Under the pieces are notes generated by a model. It worked only from the letters and a program-made list of their open reading frames with translations, had not been told where the DNA came from and ran no database searches. From NCBI GenBank assembly GCA_977017575.1, contig CDRNVI010000012.1:124001-188000 (forward strand): a stretch of DNA of 64,000 nucleotides, read 5' to 3'. The DNA is from Paramoeba atlantica (taxonomy: Eukaryota > Discosea). This document shows positions 1-11,985 of this stretch, in pieces (position 1 is the first letter of the stretch; each line of letters begins with the position of its first letter). Made by a program: the position numbers and the translations under genes.

Positions 1-114
1 ACTGTTGCATTTTTGTGGTGGTTTGCCCGAGGTGTTTTTAGTATCTCCCTCGTCCACTTTAGCCTGGGTTTGTTCACTTTTTTTTCAAAAATCGACGGCA
101 GACAGATAGCTCAC

Positions 115-153
115 AAAAATGTAAGTTAATGAAAAAAAAATGTAAGTTAATGA
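115..153. repeat. Short direct repeat, two 18-bp copies
   Basis: AAAAATGTAAGTTAATGA occurs at 115-132 and again at 136-153. It is a local duplication in AT-rich DNA left of the Helitron gene. No function is apparent. The rest of 1-346 holds no gene that I can support. Confidence 0.8.
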
Positions 154-346
154 GAAAGGTCATTACCCCAAGCTGCATGAACAGCTCATTTAGACACTAG
201 TCGTGCTAATTCTTCTCTTGTTAATTCCATTGGAATTTCTATTGAAGTATTTCTCGAAAAATGTAACAACCACCGGCAGACAAACAGCGCACAGTCATTC
301 GAACCATTACTTTGAGTCAGATCATATCCAGGAAATAACTTCCAAG

Positions 347-700
347 TCACCTTGCCCCCCCAAAAATGTCTATCATGGAAACTTTTACCGAACTTAAAAT
401 TTCGTTTCGCCTTTTTGGGCTATGAAATGGAAGGGAATCAAACCACGGTAGGTCACCTCCGTCTCGTTTTTCATTTGGGAACGCTAAGCATATAGCAAAA
501 TGGCAGTCGAAGTAAAAAGGCATAGCAATCCGGTTAGCTTCAAGCATTCTTGTCCTTATCTCTCCACCTATGCTTGAATTGCTATCCACAAATTTTTTAA
601 ACACCGTAGAAGGAACGGAGCTGTCGAGTACCACATATCCGCGGCATTCCTCTGAGAGCAAGGAACCCAATGTATTTACAACAGTGTCTGGGATAAGCTG
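347..700 (-). pseudogene. Possible C-terminal extension of the Helitron protein in a shifted frame
   Basis: After the helicase the main frame degenerates, while another frame from about 690 to 347 stays open for about 107 codons. It reads naturally as a continuation (GSLLSEECRGYVVLDSS, then MPFYFDCHFAICLAF). A frameshift near 670-720 is the simplest explanation. The CHF segment after a run of hydrophobics vaguely recalls the His region of cysteine proteases, which some Helitrons carry, but no catalytic Cys/Asp set can be assigned, so the function stays open. Confidence 0.35.
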
Positions 701-3700
701 CCCTGTGTATGACCAAGGCGGGAGGCGTCTGTATTATTGGTTTCATATCTGAAGATTTCCTTGGAATACGTTCCGCCGGGCACTGAACTACTGTCTTCTT
801 TTTCTTGGTCGCTCTCTGTTGATTTTTTGTAGATTCTGTTTTTAAAGTTCTTTTCTGAGGAATGTAAACTGTTTTATCGCCCTTGCGTTTCATCTCGTTT
901 ACGAATTCTATCAAGTCTGGGTTGGGTCGGAGCTTTTCCAAGTAAGAAAAACTTCCTTCACACCTTTCCGGCAATAACCAAAGTAATTTTGCAGATTTTA
1001 CTCTCGACAATGCTACGTACACGGCTGAGTGTGTTAGCATGCTTTTGTGGTAGCTTGTTGGTCTTCAGTTGAGGTCAATACACAAATTATTGTTAATTGT
1101 GGCCCCTTGGACTTTGTGTATCGTGAATGAGAATCCGCAGCCAATTTCTAGTTCATCATCCAGGTCGCTTTTCTTAAATTCGGCTGACACTCTGCCGTCG
1201 ATTGTTGTTGCTGCTATTCCTACAATTGCAAAGGAAGTACAATCTAAAATTTCGCCAGCTCTTCCGTTTTCTTTTACGTATTTTGTTAAGCGTGCTTTTT
1301 CATTTTCATTTTCAACCAGCACCCCATCCTCCTCCATCAGGGTGCCGTTTATGAGCCTATTCTCCCTACTGAGATTGACAAGGCACATTGTCGGTTTTCC
1401 TGTTACAGAAAAGTATTGAGCCCCTTTAATAGAAACTTTTAAAACAGGAATTCCTTTTGTAAGGGCGAATTCTCTGCTCCTGAGTAATGACAGTATTTCA
1501 CGTTCTTGATTTGTACTCTCAAGCATAAACGCGTTATCCGGAATACTTTCCGTAACAAATTGGGCTCGTTGTAATAGATTTTTGAATGCAGTGGCGCATT
1601 TATCGGGATCTCGAAGATCTTTAAGCATTTCTTGATGCATTACATCTTCTTGCGAAGTACCTACTGCTCGATGTTGCTCTGTCAAATCGAAAAAGCAAAA
1701 GTCATTAATACCAATGGTTTTCGAGTGCGCGGAGGAAGAGGCTCCATATATCAGCGACGATCCTGATGTCCTAACAGGGGGTAGCTGATAAAAATCACCG
1801 ACCATTATGATGGAAAATCCGCCAAATTTTATTTCTTTGTTCGATATGCAACATAAGCGCTCATGAACTTGCCATAACATCTTCGTCGAAACGCACGACG
1901 CTTCGTCAATAACTATTGTGTCCACACCGGAAAACTTTTTTCGTAGTTTTGCCAGTCTTTCAACATTTAAATATGATGTGAATGTATTTTCCTTGCGTTT
2001 TCCAAGCCACCAAGCTGTCGGAAATGCGAATCCTGAGTGAATTGTTTCCCCCAACACATTAACTGCACAATATCCGGAGTACCCAAAGGCCAAGATTGAA
2101 CCAGGTCGGTGCAACAATTTTGCCTCCATTAAACAACGGCACGTTTCGCTTTTTCCAGTACCAGGCCCACCGTGAATAAAAACAAGATACCCGTCATCCA
2201 AGTCGCGATGTATCTCTGTTTGTTGCATTGTTTGGAGCACAAATTGCCCCTGCTTTGAATCAAGTGCCTTTTCTTTTGGACGACTCTGAAGGATTCGCTT
2301 TGCATTATTTAACGCATCTTTGAATCCTGCGCAATGCAGTGGGGTAGGGGACTCAGTGGCGGAAAAAGGGTTTTGATTCAAATCGACTTCACCTTGTTTC
2401 GCATCAAAGACATCGTTTTTTATATGGGCCACGGGTGCATTTACAGTCAAACGTCCTGATTTACCTTTGGTCACAAATATTGTATTGCTTTTTAAAATTG
2501 ATTTTGAGAGTTGAGAGCGTTGAATTATATTCCCATCTGTTTTGCAGCTTTTTTGTGAATGTAACTCACATTTGTCTTTGATTAGCTCGGACACTTGTTT
2601 CTCAAGCCCTGCCAAAAATAACTCAGTTTCATGTTCGGTTTTCCTTTTTCCACTCCGTTTTATTTCAGATTGTTGTATTGAAAGCATTTCTTCAGCCTCT
2701 TTTATACCTTCTAGAGCTTCTCTCTCAGAGCAATTCGATGAATACATGACGTTTCCAACAGTTGTTTTATCGATTTTATTGCACCATTCGCTAAATTCAG
2801 TAGCTTTATTGTATCGAAATCGATTTATTAGATTTCTGGGCTCTTCAAAAGCACTGTCTTGTACCCCAATTCGCATATTATTAATAATTTTCAAAAGCGT
2901 TGCGTAAATCTCCGATGGAAGACCAGCCAATGCTTCATCAGGTTGCGAATATTTTTTAAATGTTTTCAAATACGTTTTCCAACTTTCTATGTCATAACCG
3001 ATTTCGACGTCTTCCGAAAAGGGACAGAACAGTGCAGAAAAATACTTTGCGTGATATTTTGCACGTCGTAAAAATCCAGAGGTTGAATTTTCGATGGAGT
3101 CCGAATGTTGTGACCAATGAGGCATATATCCGGGAGAAGGTAAAACAAACTTGCTTCGAATTTGTTGAACAAAACTGGTAGCTAAGGGATGATTCTTCAT
3201 AAACGAAAAACAAGCGTTTTTATGCCTTCCGCGTGTTCTTTTAGTTTTAACCCTTGCTGCACGAACTCGAACAATTATTGCTGCATAGATATATAGATTC
3301 AAGAATGCAAGTTCTGGCCCTCTATAGTAGTAATCCGTTGCTTTGCTACATAATTCAGGGGAGCCGTCGTCATTTAGAAATACTTCGAAGGCCACTTCTT
3401 CGTAATCCTCATTATCGGATTCCTCTGGCTCGACGTTATCATTGACTGGTTTTTCTTTAGCACCGCGCGTCATTAGCTGAATCGCTTGTTGAACATTCAA
3501 GTATGGGGTCAAATGGCTGCGTTCTTCCGCACTATACCCCAAACAGCAATACATCGCAAGCTGTGATGATACTTCTTATATTCCAAGTTGAGCATTCCCT
3601 AGCCTATTGCACATAAGAATATCGGCAGCGTTGGTGTCTCCCCCCTTTCCTTCATATTTTTCTTTCTCTTTCGCTGTATGGATTACTCCTAAACAACCAC

Positions 3701-6700
3701 TCACGTCCAGAAGATTCTTTGACAAGTATTTGAACAAGTAAAAAATAGTAATAGCTGCAGTGCACGGCGAAGCAAGAAGTACGACATTTGTATTGCAACC
3801 GAGTGCGCAGGACAACAGGCTGTTATATTCGGCAATGTTTACATCTTTCTCGCTTCTTTTTGGAAAGTATGCAATAGGTCGGAGGTCTAATGAAGGATAA
3901 TTAAAGAATGTTTTGGATATATTTGGCAGACTTGGCAAGTTGGCGTCGGTTAGCAGGGAAGCTTTGATATTTTTAAAGTTACCATCCGCGCATTCTAACA
4001 GATACAGGTTGCCGCCTTGAAACGGCTGGCGTGGGTATGCGTACCTGCACTTTAGGGGCTAAAACTGACGATTTTTAAAACACATTTCTGTGCAGATATG
4101 ATTTTGGACCGTGGAAGCAACTAAGAACTCTCTCAAAAGCATTCCTGAAGTGTCTTCGAAGCTGGGACAATTCTGAAGACCCACCCGTACTTTGTTTAAT
4201 ACGTCGTGCTCAAAACCCTCACGAGGCACACTAACCGTCATGTAATCCGATGCAAGATTGCAAATTTGTTCTCTTTTACCTTTACTAGAAAGATTTTCAG
4301 ACAGATAATCTGAGACTGGAATACCCCAAAGAAGCATGTGCATATGCAAGCTCCCGCGACCTTGAGTTTCCACGACACCAAAAAGACCTTTAGAAAAATT
4401 GAAAATACCGTTTGGCGTCTCGGTTTTAAAAGAGGTATTTAAGGATTGTTGCTGTCCACTTTTTTTGTACGAACTGGAAAGTTGAATTCCAAACAATTGC
4501 TTGATCACAACAATTGCGTGGATCATTAAATTGAACGTGTTTGCGCAATATGCAGGGTGGTTCTTAACTTCTTGAACTCTCAGATCAGGATTTTTAATAA
4601 GCATGCTTTCCGTAACGCCTGTGCTGCATTTATCTAAATATTTCAATGTTAGTTTCATATCCGGGTCGCACGGAGATATTGTAATATACAGGGCGCCGTA
4701 TCCCATGAATGAATGCATCGCAACCATGTCGTTAAAACACGCATTGCGTGAAGCATCTGAAAAATGAATGTTCCGAGTTATTATGTGGAGAACCTGCATT
4801 GACTCATGTAAGAGTTTCTTACCTTCCGTGTCAAGTGGATCTTTTAAGGCTGCGCGCAAATTTTCCAATAAATTCTTTCGCTTCAATAAAGATCTTGCTC
4901 TTTCCCACATGCTTGGTTTCGCCTTCACATTTCTAGCAAGTGAATGTCGTCTGATTTGGTCAAAATGAAAGTAACCGAAATTGCTACTTCTGCACCATCT
5001 TGAATCAGATTGAAGAAGAAGATGCCTCAGTCCACCTGATGGTGTCAAGGGTGTTTTAAGTAAGTTAGCTGAATCATTTGAAAGAACGGGGAAAAGATCA
5101 GGATACCCCATCCCAAGAATTAGATGGTTTTCCGAAAACTCATTGGCTGCATTGGCATAAATTTTTATTCGGCTTCTGCAAGAAGAAACGTGTTCTTTTT
5201 TCTCAAGCAAACCTGTAACACCATCTACCAAAGCTTGCTCCGGATCTTCTACGAAGTGACTGTTAAGTAGCAAAACATCTTCATCGTCGGCTTCGGTATT
5301 TGATTGCGCCTGGTTATGGGCGAGAAAGGAAGCGGCTACCGACGCGGGGTTGTTTACAGTCGAAGCTAAATTCAAAATACCATGGCATGAAGAGGCCAGA
5401 TTATCAATGTTCACGTCCGATATGATGATATCATGATAAATCACATTATTTTTCTTCAGAAATATTAACCATTTCTTCACAACGTGTGGGCGTACTTCAA
5501 AATATGCTCTAAAGGAAGGGTTAACCAAAGCTTTTTCCTTGATGTTTTCACCAACAAACGTAACGAACACACGTTGCTCCGTTACAGGAAGAACCTGTGC
5601 CACTGTTTCTGCTCCTGAGGAAAAAAATGATATTATATGCCGTTTGAAGCGCGTGTCTGCAAAACTCTTTTCGTGTCGAACTTCACAAAGTGTTTGGAAA
5701 TGTAAAACCCGACAAATGGAGGATCTTTCAATGGTAGTTAATTTTGGTAGATCAAGACGAGATAGCGGAAGACCAAAATCCCAACCAGACTTGTATGAAT
5801 ACTTCGGAACCTTTCCTTTTGATGCTTGTTCAAAGCAGATGTCACAAACCGGTATTTTCGTGCCTTCAAGAAGCTCAGAATTCACGTGGTGATAATTTTG
5901 ACATGCTTTCGCTACATGTGTAATGCTTTTATTTTCAAAATCTGCAGCCTGAAAAACACTACAACACGACAAATCAATGAGTTTCAAAGCTATGTGTGAC
6001 GCTTGCAAAATGCCACAGGATCCACATTCGTACGGCTCTAAATTTTCGTTATGTTTTTTAAAATCGCTTAATATTTCTGATTTCTTGTTGTTTGAGCAAG
6101 GGTCAATAATTTGATCCCACCGACGAGGAAAATGCGGTGATTCCCTGAGAAAATTTAGTACTGCCTCTTTCGGGTTGTTCTCAGCGTTTTGTTCCAAGTT
6201 GTTGCCCTCGGTGCCTTCACTTTCGCTATCCATTAATTCCATAGATTGACCACTTTCTGTACCCATTGGCACAGATTTATTCCCAAAGAAAAAACCTAAA
6301 TCACAGTAACATGGTGCTCTAGCAAGGCATTTTCTATGCCTATCCAAAGTTAGATGCTGAGACAACCTTCTAGATGGCACTACGACGTCGCAAAGAGTGC
6401 ACCGTATATCATTTCCACATGTGACAAAACACTGGCTGCCTGTCTGGGCGATGAGTTTCTCGTTTGTGGTCTCAGAATTTGGTGTCGAAGGTTTCACTTT
6501 GTGCTTTTTCAAATTCAAATGGTGTGATAACCTTCTAGATGGCACTATGACGTCGCAAAGAGTGCATCGTATGTCATTTCCACGTGTGACAAAATACTGG
6601 CTGCCTGTCTGGGCGATGATCTCATTTTTGGACTGAAAATTTGTTGTAGATTTCGATTTGTGAGTTTTCAAGTTCAAATGGTGCGATAACCTTCTAGATG

Positions 6701-6947
6701 GCACTATGACGTCGCAAAGAGTGCATCGTATGTCATTTCCACGTGTGACAAAATACCGGCTGCCTGTCTGGGCGATGATCATCTCATTTTTGGACTGAAA
6801 ATTCGCTGTCGTAGATTTCACTTTGTGCTTTTTCAAATTCAAATGGCGCGACAACCTTCTACATGGCACTACGACGTCGCAAAGAGTGCATCGTATGTCA
6901 TTTCCACGTGTGACAAAATACTGGCTGCCTGTCTGGGCGATGAGCAA
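597..6947 (-). pseudogene. Helitron Rep-helicase, single frame broken by three in-frame stops
   Basis: The same reading frame is kept for about 2,117 codons, from 6,947 to 597, with stops only near 4,059 (TAG), 3,576 (TAA) and 1,063 (TGA). Reading N to C: four C2H2 fingers; a cysteine-rich linker; the Rep domain with the HUH motif LHMHMLLW (His868 and His870, near 4,346); the tyrosine motif YLFKYLSK just after the first stop; then the helicase with Walker A GGPGTGKS near 2,160, DEAS near 1,900, GDFYQLPP near 1,785, FTIHKVQGAT near 1,105 and YVALSRVK after the last stop. Each stop is one C-to-T change from a Gln or Arg codon. The frame opens at a TTG rather than an ATG; the first ATG is about 55 codons in, so the true start is unclear. 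Confidence 0.88.
6330..6947 (-). repeat. Tandem array of four zinc-finger units at the N-terminus of the Helitron Rep gene
   Basis: Four near-identical units with periods of 165, 159 and 165 bp, measured on the shared stretch TGTCTGGGCG at 6,441, 6,606, 6,765 and 6,930. Each encodes one finger of the form C-x2-C-x11-H-x5-H (for example IRCTLCD, then RLSRHLNLKKH) preceded by IAQTGSQYFVTRGND. The high identity between units shows recent duplication inside the gene. Such fingers probably bind DNA and could help recognise element ends, but that is inference. Confidence 0.85.
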
Positions 6948-7013
6948 CGTCTAACAACTACACTCGCACCGCTACCCCCCCACCGCTACACCAACTACAC
7001 TCGCACAACGTAA

Positions 7014-7492
7014 GCAAAGGTTGTTTTCATTTTTTCAACTGGCTTTAATAGCCGGTGTTTTTGGATTTTTAGGGTTGTTGTCTTGGAGGGCAATGAGGGT
7101 CTTTAGCTGAGACTCTAAAGGTTGACGCTGCAGAGCCCTCAGTTTCATCTTACTCTATGCGTCAAGGCGGCTGCCCTTGAGTCTTGTACTCCGCCCGCCT
7201 CCTTGGGCCTGTAGGGCTCCCACCTCTCTGTACCTCGGCTCCGCCGCAGCTCTCTGCATCCGGCTTGCCCCCGGAACCGTAATATTGTTATTACGTACCC
7301 TTATACCTGGAACTGCGCATGAAAACAAAGCTCTCTGCGCCTGGGGCGCCAACTCCGCGAAAGACGGCAAACGCTCACTTGACCCACCAGCCGCATGTGG
7401 GTAAGGAAGGTAGAGACAAATCGCTGCACTACAAGTGCATGAAAAAAAGAAGATAATTGAGTTTCGTTTTGCTTTGCACAGAGTTTTGATTT
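7014..7492. other. Non-coding stretch with a dispersed-repeat piece
   Basis: No gene is supported here. 7,085-7,160 (GGGCAATGAGGGTC, then GACGCTGCAGAGCCCTC) has relatives at 46,017-46,080 and 47,821-47,890, so it belongs to a small dispersed repeat family. 7,455-7,480 (GAGTTTCGTTTTGCT) resembles the terminal inverted repeat of the MITE-like element at 13.6 kb. The middle, 7,190-7,400, is GC-richer and unrecognised. Confidence 0.5.
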
Positions 7493-7815
7493 TCAAACCA
7501 TGAATCGTCCTCGGAAACACTTTGGCCAAATACCTAAGCCATTAGGGAAAATACGGGATTACTTCAAGATTGTAGAAAGTTATTCTCTCTCCAAAAACAC
7601 CTGTAGATGCCGGGATGGATTCTCTTGAAAGAGTGTTGAGGAATTTGAGGAAATAGTGCTGAAGAATTTGATGCCAAAAAAACAAAGTTGCATGCCCGGT
7701 TAAGCGAAAAAGGGGCACGAAAGGGCGAATTCACCTGAGTGAAAGACGTCGAAGCGACGACAAAAACGGATGTGTTCTTAACCGATTCAAATCGGTCTTA
7801 TAGGATAGCATAGGA
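7493..7815 (+). mobile_element. 5'-truncated LINE 3' end, same family as the intact LINE at 50-54.6 kb
   Basis: This plus-strand segment matches the last ~100 codons and 3' terminus of the intact LINE. Shared landmarks are ATGAATCGTCCTCGGAAACAC at the left end, the stretch GACGTCGAAGCGACGACAAA, and the end structure: stop codon, then a hairpin CCGATTCAAATCGG at 7,782-7,795, then TCTTATAGGATAGCATAGG. Homology begins at about 7,493, giving a dead-on-arrival copy typical of target-primed reverse transcription. The peptide frame is broken by indels. No target-site duplication could be fixed. Confidence 0.88.
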
Positions 7816-8238
7816 GGAACAACAGAAGTGAAATACAGACAATTACCACCGGCTTAAAGAGGCTTGAAAATTCGAACGAATCTCCCACGACGAAGCTGTA
7901 GTCCAAAGCGCAACCAACCAACCAACACTGAGATGTTAGCCCAGTTAAAGGATTCAAAAATTTCCCCTAAATATTTCCACCTTCAAAATATCAACACAGA
8001 ACACAGTTACAGAAATTTTTTCAAAAACAAACAGACTTTCAATTTCAAGCCTCCTAATCAATCGATCTCTATGAACCATTAGTACTTAGCTTTCGAACAC
8101 TATAAGACAACTCACCGTCGCAATCACGTCAGCGAATGTAATTCTTTAATTCACCAAATCTGATGGTAATTAACTTAAATATAACAGAAGCATAGGCTCC
8201 AATAGCATCTCTAAAATCGGAAAGTTAATGTCGTAAGG
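7816..8238. other. Non-coding flank, probably including the 3' UTR of the neighbouring LINE
   Basis: AT-rich sequence with no supported gene, between the truncated LINE end and the stop codon of the minus-strand LINE. Part of it must be that LINE's 3' untranslated region, but no hairpin, tail or duplication marks its end. Confidence 0.4.
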
Positions 8239-9891
8239 CTAATTCTCCCGCTTATTTCCATGCTTTTTTACATCAATTATACTCTTGTCTTTCCCTTTAG
8301 CTGTAAAACAAGGTTTTTTCTTTGATGTCCTTTTCACTCGCTTTTGTGACTCCTTTTCATTTTCTGGTTCACTCTTTGTCTGGGATGATGATAAGCCCAA
8401 ACTTGTATCTTTTAGACGCTTCATTTGCGGTTTATTTCGTTTCACCTCAATGCTTACGTTCGAATTGGTTATCTGTGGGGGGCTGGAAATTAAGTTGATA
8501 CCCTTTGTCTTCTTATGTAAAGAAGCTTTGCGTATGGGAGATTTCGTCCTCTTTTCATTTATTCGAATGCTCCGTTTGGGTTGTTTCGTTGAGCGTGAAT
8601 CGTTTGAGTTTTCCGACAAAGGGGGCCCCGTAGATACAGGTACTGCTCTTTGGTTTGTGCCTTTTCTAGTCCTCTGAGTTTTACGACATCTTGAGGTATT
8701 ATTTTGCTCTGATTTCCTCTTTGCATTGCCGTGCAATATATCCCCGTAGTATTTTATAGCTAGTTCATTTCCTTCCAGCTTGCACGCCTTTTTGGCTAAA
8801 TAATCTGCGGTATCGTTGTACATATTTTCATTGTGTGATTTGACCTTGATACAGTAGAATTTTTTAGTATGTTTTGTACTGTAGTAAGCGTTTTGAAGGG
8901 ATCTCATTACTTCGCACCCTTTGAATGAGTGGAACCCAATGAGCCGATACCGATGCACAGTTTCGTGGAAGAAATCCCATATGTACTCTGAATCCGTGTG
9001 AAGTATTACATCTCCCTCGTAGTTGCTAGCCAGAGAAATTGCCTCGACAACAGCATATGCCTCTATAGATTGTATGGAATCACAGAATTTTTCCGGAGGT
9101 CTTGTCCCGTAGAATAATGTACGTTCGTTGTTTCGTATTATTACTATGCCGCATCCTTGGAGTTGTTTCTTTGTACCCGGAATGAGCGACCCATCCGTAT
9201 ATAAGTGTGTTTCCGAGTCGCTTATGGGAAAAGGGGTGCTACTTTCTTCCACGTACTGTAGAGTTTGGTAGTCCTTGTTTTCCAATATCTTTTTAATACT
9301 TTTTTCCCAAGCACGAGAACAAGACTTTGTGTAAGAAGGCCGTGGTTCCAGCTCCACCTGTAGTTTTTCCAGTTTCTTCCGCCATGTGGGGCGATCTTGT
9401 CCAAGTTGTAGAATTTCAGTAACATCAGAGTGTAGTTCGTGGGCACACCGTTCGGACAATGTTGGTTTAGAGGCCTCATCATTTGTTCTCCATAGTACTG
9501 CTGTAGTAAACGGTGTAGGATGGCGCACAAGATTACCTATTAAGGAAGCTCTCTGTGTCTTAATTACTGTTTCCGGTTTTAAGTCAGTAGGATAAAGTGA
9601 TTCCGTTCTGAGATGAGAGTCACAAGCACTTTTTACGCCAAATACAATTCTGCGCATTCTATTTACTTGAACTTGAATATCGTGAAGTTCTGCCTGATTG
9701 ACATTCCATGTGCCAGGGTTGTGCCGACGGATTGAACGAGTGTTTTGAAAATTTGAAATTTGCAATGAGAGGAGATAGAGGACTTCCATATGGCGCGAAG
9801 CTTGTGCATTACACCCCATCCTAGTCGCAGTCTTTCCTTGGGGGACGTACAGGTATCCTCGGTGTTCTTTGTGCTGCCAAGATATCTGCAC
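8239..9891 (-). pseudogene. LINE-1 linker and RNase H domain
   Basis: This frame continues the protein after the frame change. It holds the typical linker (ASLIGNLVRHPTPFTTAVLW) and an RNase H fold with the acidic residues present: LYTDGSL, IEAYAVVEAI, ILHTDSEYIW and NDTADYLAKKA. A long basic Ser/Lys/Arg tail of about 170 residues follows and ends KHGNKREN. RNase H would remove the RNA template during reverse transcription. There is no C-terminal zinc knuckle. Confidence 0.87.
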
Positions 9892-11777
9892 TTTTGTACT
9901 CTAGGAATTTCCCCCAATCCGTCTATTTCTAGGGCGGTATTATCATCCTTCACCTTTTCAAGTGTTATCCAAGCCGTTTTCCGTGGACCAACATTGATTT
10001 TAAGGTTTGCCTTTTCTGCTGAAGCACATAAATTGGTAAGCATGATTTTTAATTCAGGTTTCGTTGCAGCGACAAATACAATATCATCCGCGTAATCAAT
10101 GTCAGAAATTCTCAGTTCTTTGAGTCCTCGACTTTTTGTCCCGGATGTGTGCGTTACCAGCCCGAGCTTGTTCATGTCAATCGCCTCTACCAAAATTCGG
10201 TCCAGAACCATAACAAATAAGTAAGGAGCTAGAACATCTCCTTGAAGAGTGCCGCTTACAATAGGAAAATCTTCCGTTGTTCCGTAAGGGGTCCGTACAT
10301 GAGATCGAAGATTTTTGTAAATTGACATCACAGCTGCACTCAGTTTTGGAGGTATGTCAAAAGCTCGGAGAGCCTCTTTTATGGAGTCGAACGATATTGA
10401 TGGAAAGGCTTGCTTGAAGTCTACGAAACATGCGTACACGCCTGTTCCTCTGTGCGATTGGCTTGCAATCTCCATAAATGTTGCCTGCGCGCCTGCTGTA
10501 GATGGATTCGGGCGGAAACCAAATTGGTTCCCACGGAGAGACTTCTCTACTGCTGGTTGGATGCGGTTTAGGATCATTCTGTTCAACACTTTAACCACAT
10601 GGTTGACAAGGCATATTGGTCTCCAATTTCCCAGTGATTGCAAGTTTCCCTTTTTTGGCAGCGGTACCTGTAATATGGACTTCCAAGATTGTTCCGCGTT
10701 CCCAGTTTCATGAACATCGTTCATTATATCAAGCAAAACAGTTCTCAACTCGCTGTCATCTGAAATTTCTCTGAGCGCCTCGATAGGTATGCTATCAGCA
10801 CCAGGAGCTTTTCCCGATTTGACCATTTGAAGAGCTGAAGACAATTCTTCTGGGCGAAATTTTCCGTCGTCAATCTGTTCTAGGCGTTTCGGTGCCGTTG
10901 GAAATCGAATGGTGCCTTTTTCAGCCACTGTCTCGTGTCCGACTTTCGAAAAGTGATTTCTAACTGCTTCGAGACTTTCTTTGGCAGTTCTCCCAAATAT
11001 TGCAAATTCACTTCTATTATCCCCAACAATATTTCGTATGGTTCTATACGCTGATTTAGGCGCCGATTTTAGTTCTTTTTCCAAAATTTCACACTCAGTT
11101 AAAATAGATGTCTCAATTCGATCAGAAAATATCTTAGTCGCATGTTTAAATTCACTTTTGCTGGCAACTACTTTCATAATATTCTTTAAGTTCAACACAT
11201 CTGGGTCAATTTCCGAAAGAGCCGCATTGTCCGCATTTTTGGGAAGCCTTTTTGGAAGAGTATTTGAGGTGGAATGGATTGCCTCGGCTAGTTTTTCCCA
11301 ACTTACTTTGCTGTTTTCGACTTCAAGATGAGGAGTAGTTGCAGTTTCAGTTTCGTTTGTTGAACGTATTCTTTTCGGAGAATGTTTCAGGGCTTTCTTA
11401 ACTCCGGTTGCAAAATTGCTCTTAATGTGATCATCCCTAAGCGCAGACCAGAAGGGCGGCTGTAGTTTCTTTTCTTGTTTTTTCCAACGAAAATTAAAGT
11501 TTGAAGATAGTACGCAGTGTCTGGTTGGAATAGGGGGGATGCAAACCTTTTGTTTACGTATCGACGAGAAAAATCGACGATTTACGATTATATGATCTAG
11601 TTGTTTTGTCAATCCTTCTGGATATTTTTTTGGACTTTGGAAAGCGATATGTCCACTTGCGCCGCGCACAGCATCCTTCATGTGCAGACTGGGCGCCCAT
11701 TGAATGCAACAAACTGCGTAGCGCCTTAGTCCGCTTAGTGCGGCATTTCCAGCCTCGTACTGTAAGAAGAGGTGCAT
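9663..11777 (-). pseudogene. LINE-1 C-terminal endonuclease part and reverse transcriptase
   Basis: A 704-codon open stretch covers the end of the endonuclease (KQLDHIIVNRRFFSSIRKQK), a linker and the RT domain. The RT fingers and palm are well preserved: KAPGADSIPIEALRE, VPLPKKGNLQ, NWRPICLVNHVVKVLNRMI, FGFRPNPSTAGAQ, TLQGDVLAPYLFVMVLDRIL and the catalytic YADD near 10,085-10,096. The frame is lost in the thumb/linker near 9,700, where a second frame takes over. The first residue is not an ATG, so the left boundary is only the limit of openness. Confidence 0.88.
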
Positions 11778-11917
11778 TTAAATCTCCGCAAATGATTTTC
11801 ACAGGGCTTTTATCATCATACCAGGCATCAAACAAATTTTCATCAAAGGTACCTTGGATCGATGTGTTAGCTGTTGCAGTGGGGGGGTACACATTGAACA
11901 AGAATGCCTTGGTATTC

Positions 11918-11985
11918 TCCAGTATCCAAAAAAAAAAAATATTCTCCAGAAAAAAAGAAAAATATTCTCCAGAAGAAGGTTGGCC
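11918..11985 (-). repeat. Small tandem expansion inside the LINE-1 endonuclease frame
   Basis: The segment CTGGAGAATA plus a T-rich run occurs three times in a row on the minus strand, between residues that are adjacent in relatives (LLLEN and TKAFLFNVY). It adds NIF/FFWRIFFFFGYW-like residues and breaks the fold. The same expansion is present in all five array units (offset 6,485 bp), so it predates the amplification. Confidence 0.75.

Larger units (their letters stand above)
1..7013 (-). mobile_element. Helitron (rolling-circle DNA transposon), decayed, 3' end possibly outside the window
   Basis: One long minus-strand frame encodes a Rep (HUH) nuclease followed by a PIF1-like helicase, the diagnostic Helitron arrangement. 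The gene runs from about 6,947 down to 597, with a further coding-like stretch in another frame to about 347. I could not find a convincing 5' TC end to the right of 6,950, nor a 3' hairpin plus CTRR end on the left, so both element borders are guesses; the left border may lie before base 1. The strip from 6,948 to 7,013 is a low-complexity run of CTACACTCGCAC-type repeats next to the gene. The element is inactive as it stands. Confidence 0.8.

Noticed and set aside
1065-4059. Stop-codon reassignment to explain the stops in the Helitron frame
   Set aside because: All three stop codons occur in frame, each once, and LINE-2 and the host genes end in ordinary stops with no internal ones; simple decay is sufficient.
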